A stretch of DNA of 24,579 nt from a virus. The stretch spans positions 1 to 24,579 of the IMG/VR virus record IMGVR_UViG_3300042563_002238. The stretch is one strand, 5' to 3'. The position numbers and the translations under genes were made by a program. Of this stretch, positions 7,996 to 15,818 are shown in pieces (position 1 is the stretch's first letter; each line of letters begins with the position of its first letter). The notes beneath the pieces are model-generated. The model was not told the origin of the DNA, made no database searches, and was given only the letters and a program-made list of their open reading frames with translations.

Positions 7996-8982
7996 ATGAA
8001 AAAAGCATTTTTTATAAATGGCGGCGCAGGTCGAGTACTATGCGCCATTCCCGCACTAGAGTACTATGTTAAAAACACTGATCCAACAGCAGTCATTGTT
8101 GTTGAAGGTTGGATTGATCTATATTTAACCAGCAAAACATTAGCAAATAATGTGCATCATGCTACAAACCCAGATCTTTTTGAAAAATTAAAAGATAGAG
8201 AAATCATAACTCCCGAACCGTATAAACTAAACGCATACTTTACTCAAAGATGCAATCTTGTGCAGGCGTTTGACATGTTGATCAACTACGATGTTCCGCC
8301 TGAACTTATCCCAGAAACCAAAGAATATGATATTTTTATTGGCAAAAAGGATATTGCACAAGCAAACGAACTAGTCAATGAAGCTAGAAATCATTTTAAA
8401 AAGCAACAAGTAGTAATCTTCCAACCATTTGGAAAAACAGCTGGATTACAGGGCAACACCATCATTGACGAAAGTGGTAGATCATTCGAAGTTGATGATA
8501 TTATAAAAATACTTGAAGAACTGAATAAAAATTACGCTGTTATAATGATGAGCGAGTTAAAAATTCCTGGAAACAAAGCATTAGGGGTAATGGTACCGGA
8601 AAGCGTTAGTCTTTTACAATGGACTGCAATTATCAATGCTGCTGATTATTTCTTGGGCTGCGACTCAGTGGGACAGCATATTGCACATGCCTTAAAGAAA
8701 CCGGGCACAGTGGTTATAGGCGGTACATTCCCTGAAAACATTTCGTATCCTAGTAGCAGTACACTTACTATAATCGATAACGGCAAAGACGAAAGAAAGT
8801 ATTCTCCAATAAGAGTTGCGATAGACATTAGGATTGATAGACACAATGAAAATCTAATGGTGCTCAATGACGAAACTATTAAGACAATTACCAACGGGAT
8901 TAAAACTACATTGAGTAAAACTGCCAAGGCATATGCTGAACCCAAACAAGCTGCTGGGTGTGCTGCACCCGGCTGTGCTTAA
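7996..8982 (+). CDS. GT9-family (heptosyltransferase-like) glycosyltransferase
   Basis: A 328-aa GT-B-type protein. The N-terminus has a Gly-rich donor-fold start (F-I-N-G-G-A-G-R-V-L, 6-15, then A-I-P-A-L). The C-terminal half has the family hallmark: residues 219-245 with G-C-D-S-V-G-Q-H-I-A-H-A-L and P-G-T-V-V-I-G-G-T, matching the GT9 D-S-x-x-x-H-x-A-x-A-x-x-x-P block. GT9 enzymes transfer heptose from ADP-heptose to LPS core, or, in the TibC/AAH group, to serines of autotransporters. hldC, hldA and hldD-like genes further down the operon would supply that donor. The tail ends G-C-A-A-P-G-C-A, a possible two-Cys metal or disulphide hook that I do not know from the family. Acceptor unknown. 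Confidence 0.75.
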   Translation: MKKAFFINGGAGRVLCAIPALEYYVKNTDPTAVIVVEGWIDLYLTSKTLANNVHHATNPDLFEKLKDREIITPEPYKLNAYFTQRCNLVQAFDMLINYDVPPELIPETKEYDIFIGKKDIAQANELVNEARNHFKKQQVVIFQPFGKTAGLQGNTIIDESGRSFEVDDIIKILEELNKNYAVIMMSELKIPGNKALGVMVPESVSLLQWTAIINAADYFLGCDSVGQHIAHALKKPGTVVIGGTFPENISYPSSSTLTIIDNGKDERKYSPIRVAIDIRIDRHNENLMVLNDETIKTITNGIKTTLSKTAKAYAEPKQAAGCAAPGCA

Positions 8983-8994
8983 AATAAATGTCAC

Positions 8995-8999
8995 AAGGA
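8995..8999 (+). promoter_or_regulatory. AAGGA ribosome site deciding the carbamoyltransferase start
   Basis: AAGGA is six bases before the ATG at 9006. The in-frame ATG at 8988 has only A/T-rich sequence before it. The site therefore favours 9006, which also puts the conserved N-terminal strand right after the start. Confidence 0.7.
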
Positions 9000-9005
9000 A
9001 AAATA

Positions 9006-10829
9006 ATGAAAAAAACAGGATACATTGCAGGTATTGCTCGAGGGCATAATGCAGGAGTTTGTCTTTTAAAAGATGGACAAATTGTATTTTCTATTGAAGA
9101 AGAAAGACTATCTCGCTACAAATATGACGGCGGCCCGCTTGCGAGTATGATTAAAATTCTTGACTATACTGACAAGATTGATTATTTGGTAATATCTCAC
9201 ACACAAGGTCATGACGAACCAATAAACGATTTTGTAAGGCAAGATGTGTATTCTGCACTTGCTAGGAAGTTGAGATTAATCGACGATGTTAATACCCAAG
9301 TAATTAAATATCACGATCAACACCATAGAAGTCACGCCGCGTTGGCATTTTATAGATCTGGGTTTGATAAAGCAAGTGCTATTATTGTAGATGGGGCAGG
9401 TACATTTATTGAACGCCCCGACGGTCAAACCATGTTTGAAGTTGAAAGTATATATGATTGTTCATACCCTGCAAACTTTGAGGAAGTGTACAAGCATTTT
9501 GGAGGCAACGGACCTTGGAGGACTGAACATTACAACAGTGATGGGAACGGTACAGAAGTTATAGTTAATGATAAAACAGGTATTGTTAAAGCATATGAAG
9601 CAGTAACTAGATTTTGTGGATTCGACTCGATAGAAGCGGGTAAAACTATGGGTCTGTTTCCGTATGGAGAACCGAACAAAGCACCTAAGATTTATGGTAA
9701 TTTTGGTGGGAATAAAGATCTATTCACTAATACATATCCCAATGGCGCACTGGTCAATGAAGAAGGCTATGCTGAACTAGATGACAGGGTGTACGATCCA
9801 AAAGTAATTCATAGATCAGTGACTGACCCCAACGATCAACGACAAATGCAGCGGTACGAGCAACAAATGCGTGAAGCTGATGCAGAAGATCTAACACAAT
9901 TGGCTTCTAGAAGAAACATGGCCTACAATGTACAAACTGAATCGCAACAACTAGTACTTGACTTGATTCTAAAATCAATTAAACGTACAGGTAATAAAAA
10001 TATCGTTATCAGCGGCGGGTATGGTTTAAATTGTGTTGCCAACTATTTCTATCTACAGCACTTACCGGAAGGTGTAAAGATATATGTTGAACCTGTTTCG
10101 AACGATGCAGGTACAGCTATGGGTGCAGCATTTTATCATTACTATAAAACATCTCAAGATACAAAAGTAAGATCAAAAGATGAAAATTTATTTTTAGGTC
10201 CGGTACAACATATCACTGAAGATGCAGTTATAGAAACTGCGGCCAAATACAGTGGCAGCGTAACAATAAATGTTGATTACAAAGATGTTATTAAGACTAT
10301 TAGATCTAAAAACATCGTAGCACTATTCCAAGAACGCTGCGAAAACGGTCCTAGAGCACTAGGCAACAGATCACTGATGTTTGATCCAACATTTGCCGAC
10401 GGTAAAGATTTTGTTAATTTGATTAAAAAACGAGAATATTTTAGACCATTTGCTGCATCAGTATTACAAGATGATGTACACGATTGGTTTGATCTGCGTG
10501 GCATGGAAGATTCTCCGTCTATGATGTATGCTGTAAATTGTCAGCCGGGCGTGAAAGAAAAGATTCCAGCAGTTATACACGTTGATGGTACCTGTAGAAT
10601 TCAAACAGTGACTGAAGAACAAAACTTTCATTGGTATAATCTGATTAAAGAATTTAAAAATCAAACAGGTGTTCCTGCATTGTTTAATACCAGCTTTAAC
10701 CTAGGCGGCGAGCCATTGGTTGAAACCATCGACGATGCCATGCGTACTCTTTACAACTCAGGAATTAATTACATTTATTTTCCAGCTGTTAAAATGATGG
10801 TAGAGATTGAACATAATGACAGAGCATGA
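9006..10829 (+). CDS. NodU/CmcH-family carbamoyltransferase
   Basis: A 607-aa protein from the ATG at 9006 (613 aa from 8988). It has the full two-domain layout. The N-terminal ASKHA-like domain has G-H-N-A-G near residue 13 and S-I-E-E-E-R-L-S-R (29-37), then the metal/active-site His block Y-H-D-Q-H-H-R-S-H-A-A (102-112) and V-D-G-A-G. A later S-G-G-Y-G-L-N-C motif precedes the C-terminal domain with G-P-R-A-L-G-N-R-S, R-P-F-A-A-S and N-T-S-F-N-L-G-G-E-P. These enzymes use carbamoyl phosphate and ATP to carbamoylate hydroxyls on sugars (NodU) or antibiotics (CmcH, TobZ). Overlaps the next gene by ATGA. In this operon it probably carbamoylates a sugar or a hydroxylated residue; the acceptor is unknown. 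Confidence 0.92.
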   Translation: MKKTGYIAGIARGHNAGVCLLKDGQIVFSIEEERLSRYKYDGGPLASMIKILDYTDKIDYLVISHTQGHDEPINDFVRQDVYSALARKLRLIDDVNTQVIKYHDQHHRSHAALAFYRSGFDKASAIIVDGAGTFIERPDGQTMFEVESIYDCSYPANFEEVYKHFGGNGPWRTEHYNSDGNGTEVIVNDKTGIVKAYEAVTRFCGFDSIEAGKTMGLFPYGEPNKAPKIYGNFGGNKDLFTNTYPNGALVNEEGYAELDDRVYDPKVIHRSVTDPNDQRQMQRYEQQMREADAEDLTQLASRRNMAYNVQTESQQLVLDLILKSIKRTGNKNIVISGGYGLNCVANYFYLQHLPEGVKIYVEPVSNDAGTAMGAAFYHYYKTSQDTKVRSKDENLFLGPVQHITEDAVIETAAKYSGSVTINVDYKDVIKTIRSKNIVALFQERCENGPRALGNRSLMFDPTFADGKDFVNLIKKREYFRPFAASVLQDDVHDWFDLRGMEDSPSMMYAVNCQPGVKEKIPAVIHVDGTCRIQTVTEEQNFHWYNLIKEFKNQTGVPALFNTSFNLGGEPLVETIDDAMRTLYNSGINYIYFPAVKMMVEIEHNDRA

Positions 10830-11416
10830 TTAAAAAAATAAATGAACAAGATATATTTGCAGTTAATCCTAATTTTGAAGTACATGTACATCAGTTAGGT
10901 GATACCAAATGTGTCATTGTTGATAACTTTTATCTTAATCCTGAAAAAGTTAGAGAATTGGCTCTTTCTATTCCTGCATCGAAGAGCATGATTAGAAATA
11001 CATACCCCGGACTGTCAATTAGTCTTGGAATTAATCTAACAAGTTTAGCCGATACGTTTGTTAAACTAATCAGTGAAAATTTTAATGACGGTCCTCGCAA
11101 GATTGATAAAGACATACGTAAAACATTTGATTTTATAACATTCATGGTAAATGTAATGCAAGGACAAGACCAGCCAACTCCCCATAGAGATAGTGCAGAT
11201 CCAGGTAGATTTGCAGCATCGGTATATTTAAACTACAATGACGAATCTCACGGCGGCACAGCTTTTTATTCTGAAACCGGACAAGAACTAGGATATGCAG
11301 AAATGGCTTTTAATAGATTGGTATTATACAGGCAAACTGATGTTCACACCGCAGTGATGCAACCTGATTGGTTTGTTGAAGATGCTTACAGAATCAATCA
11401 GATGATGTTTATTTAA
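10826..11416 (+). CDS. 2OG/Fe(II) oxygenase-like protein (DUF6445 type)
   Basis: A 196-aa protein. His120-x-Asp122 (T-P-H-R-D-S), the strand A-A-S-V-Y-L-N-Y with G-G-T-A-F-Y (131-148), distal His174 (V-H-T-A-V) and Arg189 near the end reproduce the facial triad and the 2-oxoglutarate anchor of the jelly-roll dioxygenases. P-H-x-D-x with the later G-G-T-A-F-Y is characteristic of the DUF6445 group as I know it. Substrate unknown. It starts by ATGA overlap with the carbamoyltransferase, so translation is probably coupled. First of six related but non-identical oxygenase-like proteins in this operon. Confidence 0.75.
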   Translation: MIKKINEQDIFAVNPNFEVHVHQLGDTKCVIVDNFYLNPEKVRELALSIPASKSMIRNTYPGLSISLGINLTSLADTFVKLISENFNDGPRKIDKDIRKTFDFITFMVNVMQGQDQPTPHRDSADPGRFAASVYLNYNDESHGGTAFYSETGQELGYAEMAFNRLVLYRQTDVHTAVMQPDWFVEDAYRINQMMFI

Positions 11417-11420
11417 ATAT

Positions 11421-11425
11421 GGAGG
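11421..11425 (+). promoter_or_regulatory. GGAGG ribosome site deciding the next start
   Basis: GGAGG begins on the last base of an in-frame ATG at 11419 and lies five bases before the ATG at 11431. The strong site cannot serve the 11419 ATG, so 11431 is the start. Confidence 0.8.
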
Positions 11426-11430
11426 AAAAC

Positions 11431-12060
11431 ATGAACAATCAAACCGAAGGCCGAATTTACTCCTTGTTTCCTTCCCCCCTATACACATACAAAACAGAAA
11501 GCAAAGAATATACTGAAATACAGGCCGAGATGCAGACTGTGGTTGATAAACTGCATCTAGAAGATCGTTGGGGACAAAATCCATATTGGAATTCTCACAC
11601 TCATTACCTATCTAATCAAGGTGATTTTAACCAGTCTATTTTAAAAGACGAAAAAATGAGAGTGATCACTTCGTGTATAATGCACCATTGTTTTAATTAT
11701 ATGAGAATGATGAATGTTAAACCGCTGTACAAAGCAGCCATCGAAACTTCATGGCTTACACTAACCAAACCGGGGCAGTATGCTCATGTTCACGATCACG
11801 GTACCAGCCACGTCAGTGGAGTGTATTGGTTTAAAACAAATGGGCAAGACGGTGATCTAGTTTTTAGAAATGCTCTTAAAGCATTAAAATGCAATCCAAT
11901 TGGTAGTTCATATGCTCATGAAAACGCATTTGCCCCAGAGCAAGGCAGATTAAGTATGTGGCCCGGCTATTTAGATCACAGTGTTAATGAAAATACAACC
12001 AATGAAGATCGTATTAGTTTGTCTTTCAATATTTTGTTAGAAACAGGAGCAACTAATTAA
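11431..12060 (+). CDS. 2OG/Fe(II) oxygenase, 2OG-FeII_Oxy_5 type
   Basis: A 209-aa protein. Residues 119-123 are H-V-H-D-H within a segment continuing S-G-V-Y-W, then G-D-L-V-F-R (141-146), a M-W-P-G-Y-L-D-H-S-V block with distal His183, and R-I-S-L-S-F-N with Arg194. This order matches the PF13759-type family common in marine phages (H-x-H, S-G-V-Y-Y, F-P-x-x-x-x-H-x-V, R-x-x-x-S-F-N). An N-terminal W-N-S-H-T-H-Y-L-S segment is also typical. Substrate unknown; protein, sugar or nucleic acid are all possible for the family. The stop overlaps the next start (TAATG). Confidence 0.85.
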   Translation: MNNQTEGRIYSLFPSPLYTYKTESKEYTEIQAEMQTVVDKLHLEDRWGQNPYWNSHTHYLSNQGDFNQSILKDEKMRVITSCIMHHCFNYMRMMNVKPLYKAAIETSWLTLTKPGQYAHVHDHGTSHVSGVYWFKTNGQDGDLVFRNALKALKCNPIGSSYAHENAFAPEQGRLSMWPGYLDHSVNENTTNEDRISLSFNILLETGATN

Positions 12061-12788
12061 TGTTATATGTTTTCGGCGATAGTTTTAGTGTACCCGATGC
12101 ACACAAGAATGAAGTTATTGGGCCTACAGGTCTAGTAACGTTCATGCCGTTAGAAAAGAATTGGACTAGGATTGTTAGTGAAAGTTTAATCGGGGATGAT
12201 AATCATGTAAATGACTCTCAGCTCGGGTGTTCCAATGAATACATTTTCCATACCCTAAGAGAGCGTGAATCGTCGTTTAAAAGTGGGGACTGTGTTATAG
12301 TACAGCTTACTTCTTATTACAGAGAATGGATTTTTGAAGATAAACCAGGCATGGCAAATTTCCTAAATGCAAAATTTGTGCCAGGAGTTCATGTTACAAA
12401 AGAACAAGCCAAGGCATTAGAAATGTATAAAAAGTATCTGCATTCCGATCACCGTCTTTTTATACAATATGATGCAATTTATGATGCAATAACTCTTAGA
12501 ACTATGCTATATGCACAACAAGGTATTCAATTTTTAATCCTGCCAGGGTTTCACAACGTTGCAGGGGTACAAGGAAATATGTTTGAAACCTCAAACTTAG
12601 AGTTTGACAGTATCGAAACATGTAACACATATCATAATAGAGTTGGCGGCGATCTGCGTTATAACCACTTTTCAGAAGTTAATCATAAAATTTTAGCAAA
12701 TAAAGTAATTGACTTCTTTAACACTGGTACCACTGTGGATCTTACAACTGGGTTTAAAACTGGCATTCATACTAAAGATACTATCTAA
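12060..12788 (+). CDS. SGNH/GDSL-hydrolase-like protein
   Basis: A 242-aa protein with G-D-S-F-S at residues 6-10 (candidate nucleophile Ser8), L-G-C-S-N (55-59) as the block III equivalent, and N-H-F-S-E-V-N-H followed by a terminal helix (202-220) as the block V equivalent with His203. In the usual D-x-x-H arrangement the Asp would be residue 200, which is Arg here; the nearest Asp is 198. Activity is therefore plausible but not certain. SGNH proteins in glycan operons often act as O-acyl esterases or acyltransferases. No signal peptide. Starts by a 1-nt overlap (TAATG) with the preceding oxygenase and ends by the same type of overlap. Confidence 0.7.
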   Translation: MLYVFGDSFSVPDAHKNEVIGPTGLVTFMPLEKNWTRIVSESLIGDDNHVNDSQLGCSNEYIFHTLRERESSFKSGDCVIVQLTSYYREWIFEDKPGMANFLNAKFVPGVHVTKEQAKALEMYKKYLHSDHRLFIQYDAIYDAITLRTMLYAQQGIQFLILPGFHNVAGVQGNMFETSNLEFDSIETCNTYHNRVGGDLRYNHFSEVNHKILANKVIDFFNTGTTVDLTTGFKTGIHTKDTI

Positions 12789-13399
12789 TGAAAATACATC
12801 TTGAAGGATATCCGGTAAGCATTTCTCGATTGAATACTGTAGATCTAAAAATTCTACAGGATCATTATCTTCCATTGATATTAAATGGCAAAGAAGATGA
12901 ATACAAAGGCGAAGAAAGTAGAATTTCTAAAAATGCATCTCAACGCTGGAGCGATGCTGACTTTTTTAAAAAATGGAATGATATATTACTACCTGCGCCC
13001 TATATCCAGTCTTACATAGATTCTTTTATGTTTCAATTTTCCTATAAAGTTGAAATAGATACATGGTATAATGTGCATAATCAATATGATCATCAACAGT
13101 TACACAATCACATAACAACAAATGTACCGGCATTTTCGTGTGTGGTCATACTAAAACAACCTAATGCAGATTCGGGACAGCTAGTTTTCAGGACTCCTAA
13201 TTTATCAAATCATTTAAAATATTTAGAATTAGATCCGCAAGATCACTATCAAAACATATATAAGCCACCAATGGAAGAAGGAATATTGATAATATTCCCA
13301 TCCTGTCTTGAACATTATGTATATTATAATCAAACAAATGAATCAAGAGTTGTGTTTGCATCAAACATAGTAATAAAAAGACAAGGTAGCTTGTACTAA
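12788..13399 (+). CDS. 2OG/Fe(II) oxygenase-like protein
   Basis: A 203-aa protein. Near residues 100-108 Y-D-H-Q-Q-L-H-N-H provides the first metal ligands (His106/His108), followed by S-G-Q-L-V-F-R-T-P (129-137), a I-I-F-P-S-C-L-E-H segment with distal His176, and S-R-V-V-F-A-S-N with Arg187. The order and spacing are those of the gene at 11431, but sequence identity is low, so this is an old paralogue rather than a recent copy. The first 80 residues are divergent and may set specificity. Coupled by TAATG overlaps on both sides. Confidence 0.75.
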   Translation: MKIHLEGYPVSISRLNTVDLKILQDHYLPLILNGKEDEYKGEESRISKNASQRWSDADFFKKWNDILLPAPYIQSYIDSFMFQFSYKVEIDTWYNVHNQYDHQQLHNHITTNVPAFSCVVILKQPNADSGQLVFRTPNLSNHLKYLELDPQDHYQNIYKPPMEEGILIIFPSCLEHYVYYNQTNESRVVFASNIVIKRQGSLY

Positions 13400-13959
13400 T
13401 GTCACCTACTGTTATACCGTTTCCTATAAGTATTAAACCATTTAAGGAACATATTCAACTAAAACAACAAGTAATAGATGCCATTTCAAGACAAGATCGA
13501 GCAGAACACATGCTGGCATTTAACAGCGATATCATTAGATGCGATTGGAGTACATCTCGATATGATGGCGACAGAGAGTGGCTTAAAATTATAAATTATC
13601 CTCTTGCTATTCATCTCAACGAATGGTGCAATACCATGGGATATCAAACATTTGGTATTACTGAAATTTGGTTTCAACAGTATGCCACTGGAGGCAAACA
13701 TGCCTGGCATACCCATAGCAATAACTTTACCAACGTATATTATGTGCATTTGCCTGAAGGCGGCACCCAAACAGAATGGATAGATCCAGTGACCAAAGAT
13801 ATACACATATTTGATGTACATGAAGGTGACATCATTACATTTCCTAGCTGGGTAATTCACCGAGCTCCGATTAATACCTCAGAAGAAACTAAAACAATCA
13901 TTTCGTGGAACATGGACGTGTCGGTAAAAGATCATGATGCAGCCGACATCTACGGCTAA
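13399..13959 (+). CDS. 2OG/Fe(II) oxygenase-like protein with Lys at the Arg position
   Basis: A 186-aa protein. It shows W-F-Q-Q-Y near 91-95, H-A-W-H-T-H (101-106), V-Y-Y-V-H (113-117), a G-D-I-I-T-F-P-S-W-V-I-H segment with distal His154, and K165-T-I-I-S-W-N. The last element aligns with R-I-S-L-S-F-N of its neighbour, so Lys165 replaces the Arg that usually binds the 2-oxoglutarate carboxylate. Lys is used in some subfamilies, so activity is still possible. Starts by a 1-nt overlap with the gene before. Confidence 0.75.
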   Translation: MSPTVIPFPISIKPFKEHIQLKQQVIDAISRQDRAEHMLAFNSDIIRCDWSTSRYDGDREWLKIINYPLAIHLNEWCNTMGYQTFGITEIWFQQYATGGKHAWHTHSNNFTNVYYVHLPEGGTQTEWIDPVTKDIHIFDVHEGDIITFPSWVIHRAPINTSEETKTIISWNMDVSVKDHDAADIYG

Positions 13960-13977
13960 TGCAGGAGAATTTTTATT

Positions 13978-14493
13978 ATGACTAAAAAATCAGAGTACGA
14001 AGTAATAGATAATTTTTTAGATAAAGAATATTTTGATACAATAAAAAATACACTAACGTCATTAGATATGAATTGGTTTTATAGAGACAATATGACATCA
14101 AAAGATGATGAGCACGGTATGTGTTATTTTACACATAATTTCTTTATAAACAACCATGTTTGTAGTCCTTACTTTAATTTACTAGAATCATTATTATATA
14201 AATTAAAAGTTTTTTCATTACTCCAAGCTAGAACAAATATGTCTATAAGTAAAGAAGATCGATACGAATCTTCTTGGCATGTTGATTACCCTGATGGAGA
14301 TTCTAAAACAGCCATATTATATATGACAACTTGTAATGCTAAAACGATGATAGAGGTTGAAAAAGAAATAATTGGGATTGATTCTGTTGAAAACAGGATA
14401 TTAATTTTTGATACTGCTATTTCTCATAAAATGATAAGTGCAACAGATGCAAAAAGAAGAATTATTATTAATTTAAATTACTTTCAAAAATGA
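13978..14493 (+). CDS. 2OG/Fe(II) oxygenase-like protein, AT-rich
   Basis: A 171-aa protein. S-S-W-H-V-D-Y-P-D gives His101-x-Asp103; A-I-S-H-K gives distal His150; K-R-R-I-I-I-N gives Arg160/161. The N-terminal Y-E-V-I-D-N-F-L is the common opening of this group. The 18-bp gap upstream contains AGGAGA before the ATG. Codon use is visibly more A/T-rich than in the flanking genes, suggesting a separate origin for this cistron. Ends in an ATGA overlap with the cupin gene. Substrate unknown. Confidence 0.75.
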   Translation: MTKKSEYEVIDNFLDKEYFDTIKNTLTSLDMNWFYRDNMTSKDDEHGMCYFTHNFFINNHVCSPYFNLLESLLYKLKVFSLLQARTNMSISKEDRYESSWHVDYPDGDSKTAILYMTTCNAKTMIEVEKEIIGIDSVENRILIFDTAISHKMISATDAKRRIIINLNYFQK

Positions 14494-14852
14494 AATTATT
14501 CGGTAAAATAGAAAAAGGTTGGGGACATGAAATAATATTTTCGTCCACTGACCAATACTGTGGAAAATATCTGGTGTTTGCCAAGGCTGGCGACAAGTTC
14601 AGTATGCATTACCATCTTGTCAAAGATGAAAGCTGGAACGTCAATCAGGGTAGCTTCTTGTTAAGATACATAGACACAAAGACTGCCACGATGCAGGAAA
14701 AAATCTTAAACACAGGCGATAATTGGCATAATCCTCCAGGGTTACCGCATCAACTTGAAGCGTTGGAAGACAATTCAATCATAGTCGAAGTAAGTACCCC
14801 CGATTCAGTAGAAGATAATTTTAGAATATTTCCCGGAGATAGTCAACGATGA
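14490..14852 (+). CDS. Cupin protein, phosphomannose-isomerase type II-like
   Basis: A 120-aa single-domain cupin. G-W-G-H-E-I-I-F (10-17), Y-C-G-K-Y-L-V-F (23-30) and the metal motif S-M-H-Y-H with a later Glu (His40, His42, Glu47) plus His87 in L-P-H-Q-L form a complete cupin metal site. W-G-x-E with K-x-S-x-x-x-H is the signature of the C-terminal cupin of mannose-6-phosphate isomerase/GDP-mannose pyrophosphorylases. Role inferred: a sugar-phosphate isomerase or sugar-nucleotide cupin serving the same glycan pathway; a purely binding role is possible. Both ends overlap the neighbours by ATGA. Confidence 0.75.
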   Translation: MKLFGKIEKGWGHEIIFSSTDQYCGKYLVFAKAGDKFSMHYHLVKDESWNVNQGSFLLRYIDTKTATMQEKILNTGDNWHNPPGLPHQLEALEDNSIIVEVSTPDSVEDNFRIFPGDSQR

Positions 14853-15418
14853 ATTTTATTGAAGTGTATCCAGACGCATTTCCCAAAGACTACTGTAAAA
14901 CTATCATACAAAGATTTGAAGATATGGTCAAAATGGGTCAACATCTCACACAAAACAGCATGATGAAAAATCAGGACGATCGAATATTTTTTGATTGGGC
15001 ATTTCACAGTCAACAAAATTTCAGCGTAGATCCTGACCTGTGTTCTTTCTTTTATAAAACTCTAAACAAGTATTATATAGAACAGTATTTTGAAAAATAT
15101 CAGAGTCTTGGATTTTGTTTTCAACACACACCCAAAGGCATGAGCGTACAGAGAACCGGCCCGCGCCAAGGCTACCATGCGTGGCATTGTGAAAATGCAG
15201 ATCAATCATCAGCCAATAGAATCCTAGCTTATACCTTGTATCTCAATGATATTGAAGAGGGTGGCGAAACAGAATTTCTGTATCAAGGTCTTAAGATTAA
15301 ACCAGAAACTGGCAAGTTGGTTATTTGGCCTGCCTATTTTACCCACCCTCACAGGGGGAATCCCATATATAAGGGTTACAAATATATTATAACCGGGTGG
15401 TATTCACTGGATCACTAG
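14849..15418 (+). CDS. Prolyl-4-hydroxylase-type 2OG/Fe(II) oxygenase
   Basis: A 189-aa protein with the clearest dioxygenase core in the operon. W-H-C-E (112-115) gives His113-x-Glu115, where most relatives have Asp. A-Y-T-L-Y-L-N-D and G-G-E-T-E-F (127-143) follow, then K-P-E-T-G-K-L-V-I-W-P-A (151-162), distal His168 in H-P-H-R-G, and Lys178 ten residues later. A Lys at His+10 is the 2-oxoglutarate anchor of the P4H group. Prolyl hydroxylation is therefore a reasonable guess, and the fibre gene downstream carries collagen-like triplets. Other protein or small-molecule substrates are not excluded. Confidence 0.85.
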   Translation: MNFIEVYPDAFPKDYCKTIIQRFEDMVKMGQHLTQNSMMKNQDDRIFFDWAFHSQQNFSVDPDLCSFFYKTLNKYYIEQYFEKYQSLGFCFQHTPKGMSVQRTGPRQGYHAWHCENADQSSANRILAYTLYLNDIEEGGETEFLYQGLKIKPETGKLVIWPAYFTHPHRGNPIYKGYKYIITGWYSLDH

Positions 15419-15419
15419 T

Positions 15420-15818
15420 ATGTCTACAATAATAGTTAACGGTACTTTTGATATTTTGCATCCCGGGCATGTTGCCATGTTGAACACAGCTCGTAGTCTA
15501 GGAGATTATCTTGTTGTATGCATTGATACAGACAGAAGAGTTCGAGAATTAAAAGGCCAAAGCCGGCCGATCAACGACCAGATTGATCGCAAAGTGATGT
15601 TACAAAATTTAAAAGCTGTTGATATTGTAGAATTTTTTGACAGCGAAGAAGAACTGATAGCATTAATCAAACTGTATAAACCAAGTGTAATGGTCAAAGG
15701 CAGTGATTATCGCGGACAGCGTATAGTAGGCGAAGCACACGTACCAAAGGTATTTTTTTATGACAGAGTCAGCGACTATTCAACAACTAAAACAATTCAG
15801 GATATTGCTAATAGGTGA
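15420..15818 (+). CDS. hldC: HldC/HldE-C-type nucleotidyltransferase (heptose-1-phosphate adenylyltransferase-like)
   Basis: A 132-aa cytidylyltransferase-fold protein. N-G-T-F-D-I-L-H-P-G-H (7-17) contains the HxGH nucleotide-binding motif (14-17). V-K-G-S-D-Y-R (92-98) and D-Y-S-T-T-K-T-I (119-126) match the adenylyltransferase half of HldE (family form K-G-G-D-Y and Y-S-T-T) better than glycerol-3-phosphate cytidylyltransferase. Expected reaction: D-glycero-beta-D-manno-heptose-1-phosphate plus ATP to ADP-heptose. The heptose kinase and epimerase follow directly, which strengthens the call. Its last 59 bp overlap the kinase gene in another frame. Confidence 0.85.
   Translation: MSTIIVNGTFDILHPGHVAMLNTARSLGDYLVVCIDTDRRVRELKGQSRPINDQIDRKVMLQNLKAVDIVEFFDSEEELIALIKLYKPSVMVKGSDYRGQRIVGEAHVPKVFFYDRVSDYSTTKTIQDIANR

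Noticed and set aside
14490-14852. Cupin considered as the missing GmhA heptose isomerase
   Set aside because: GmhA has a SIS fold; this protein has a clear cupin metal site instead.
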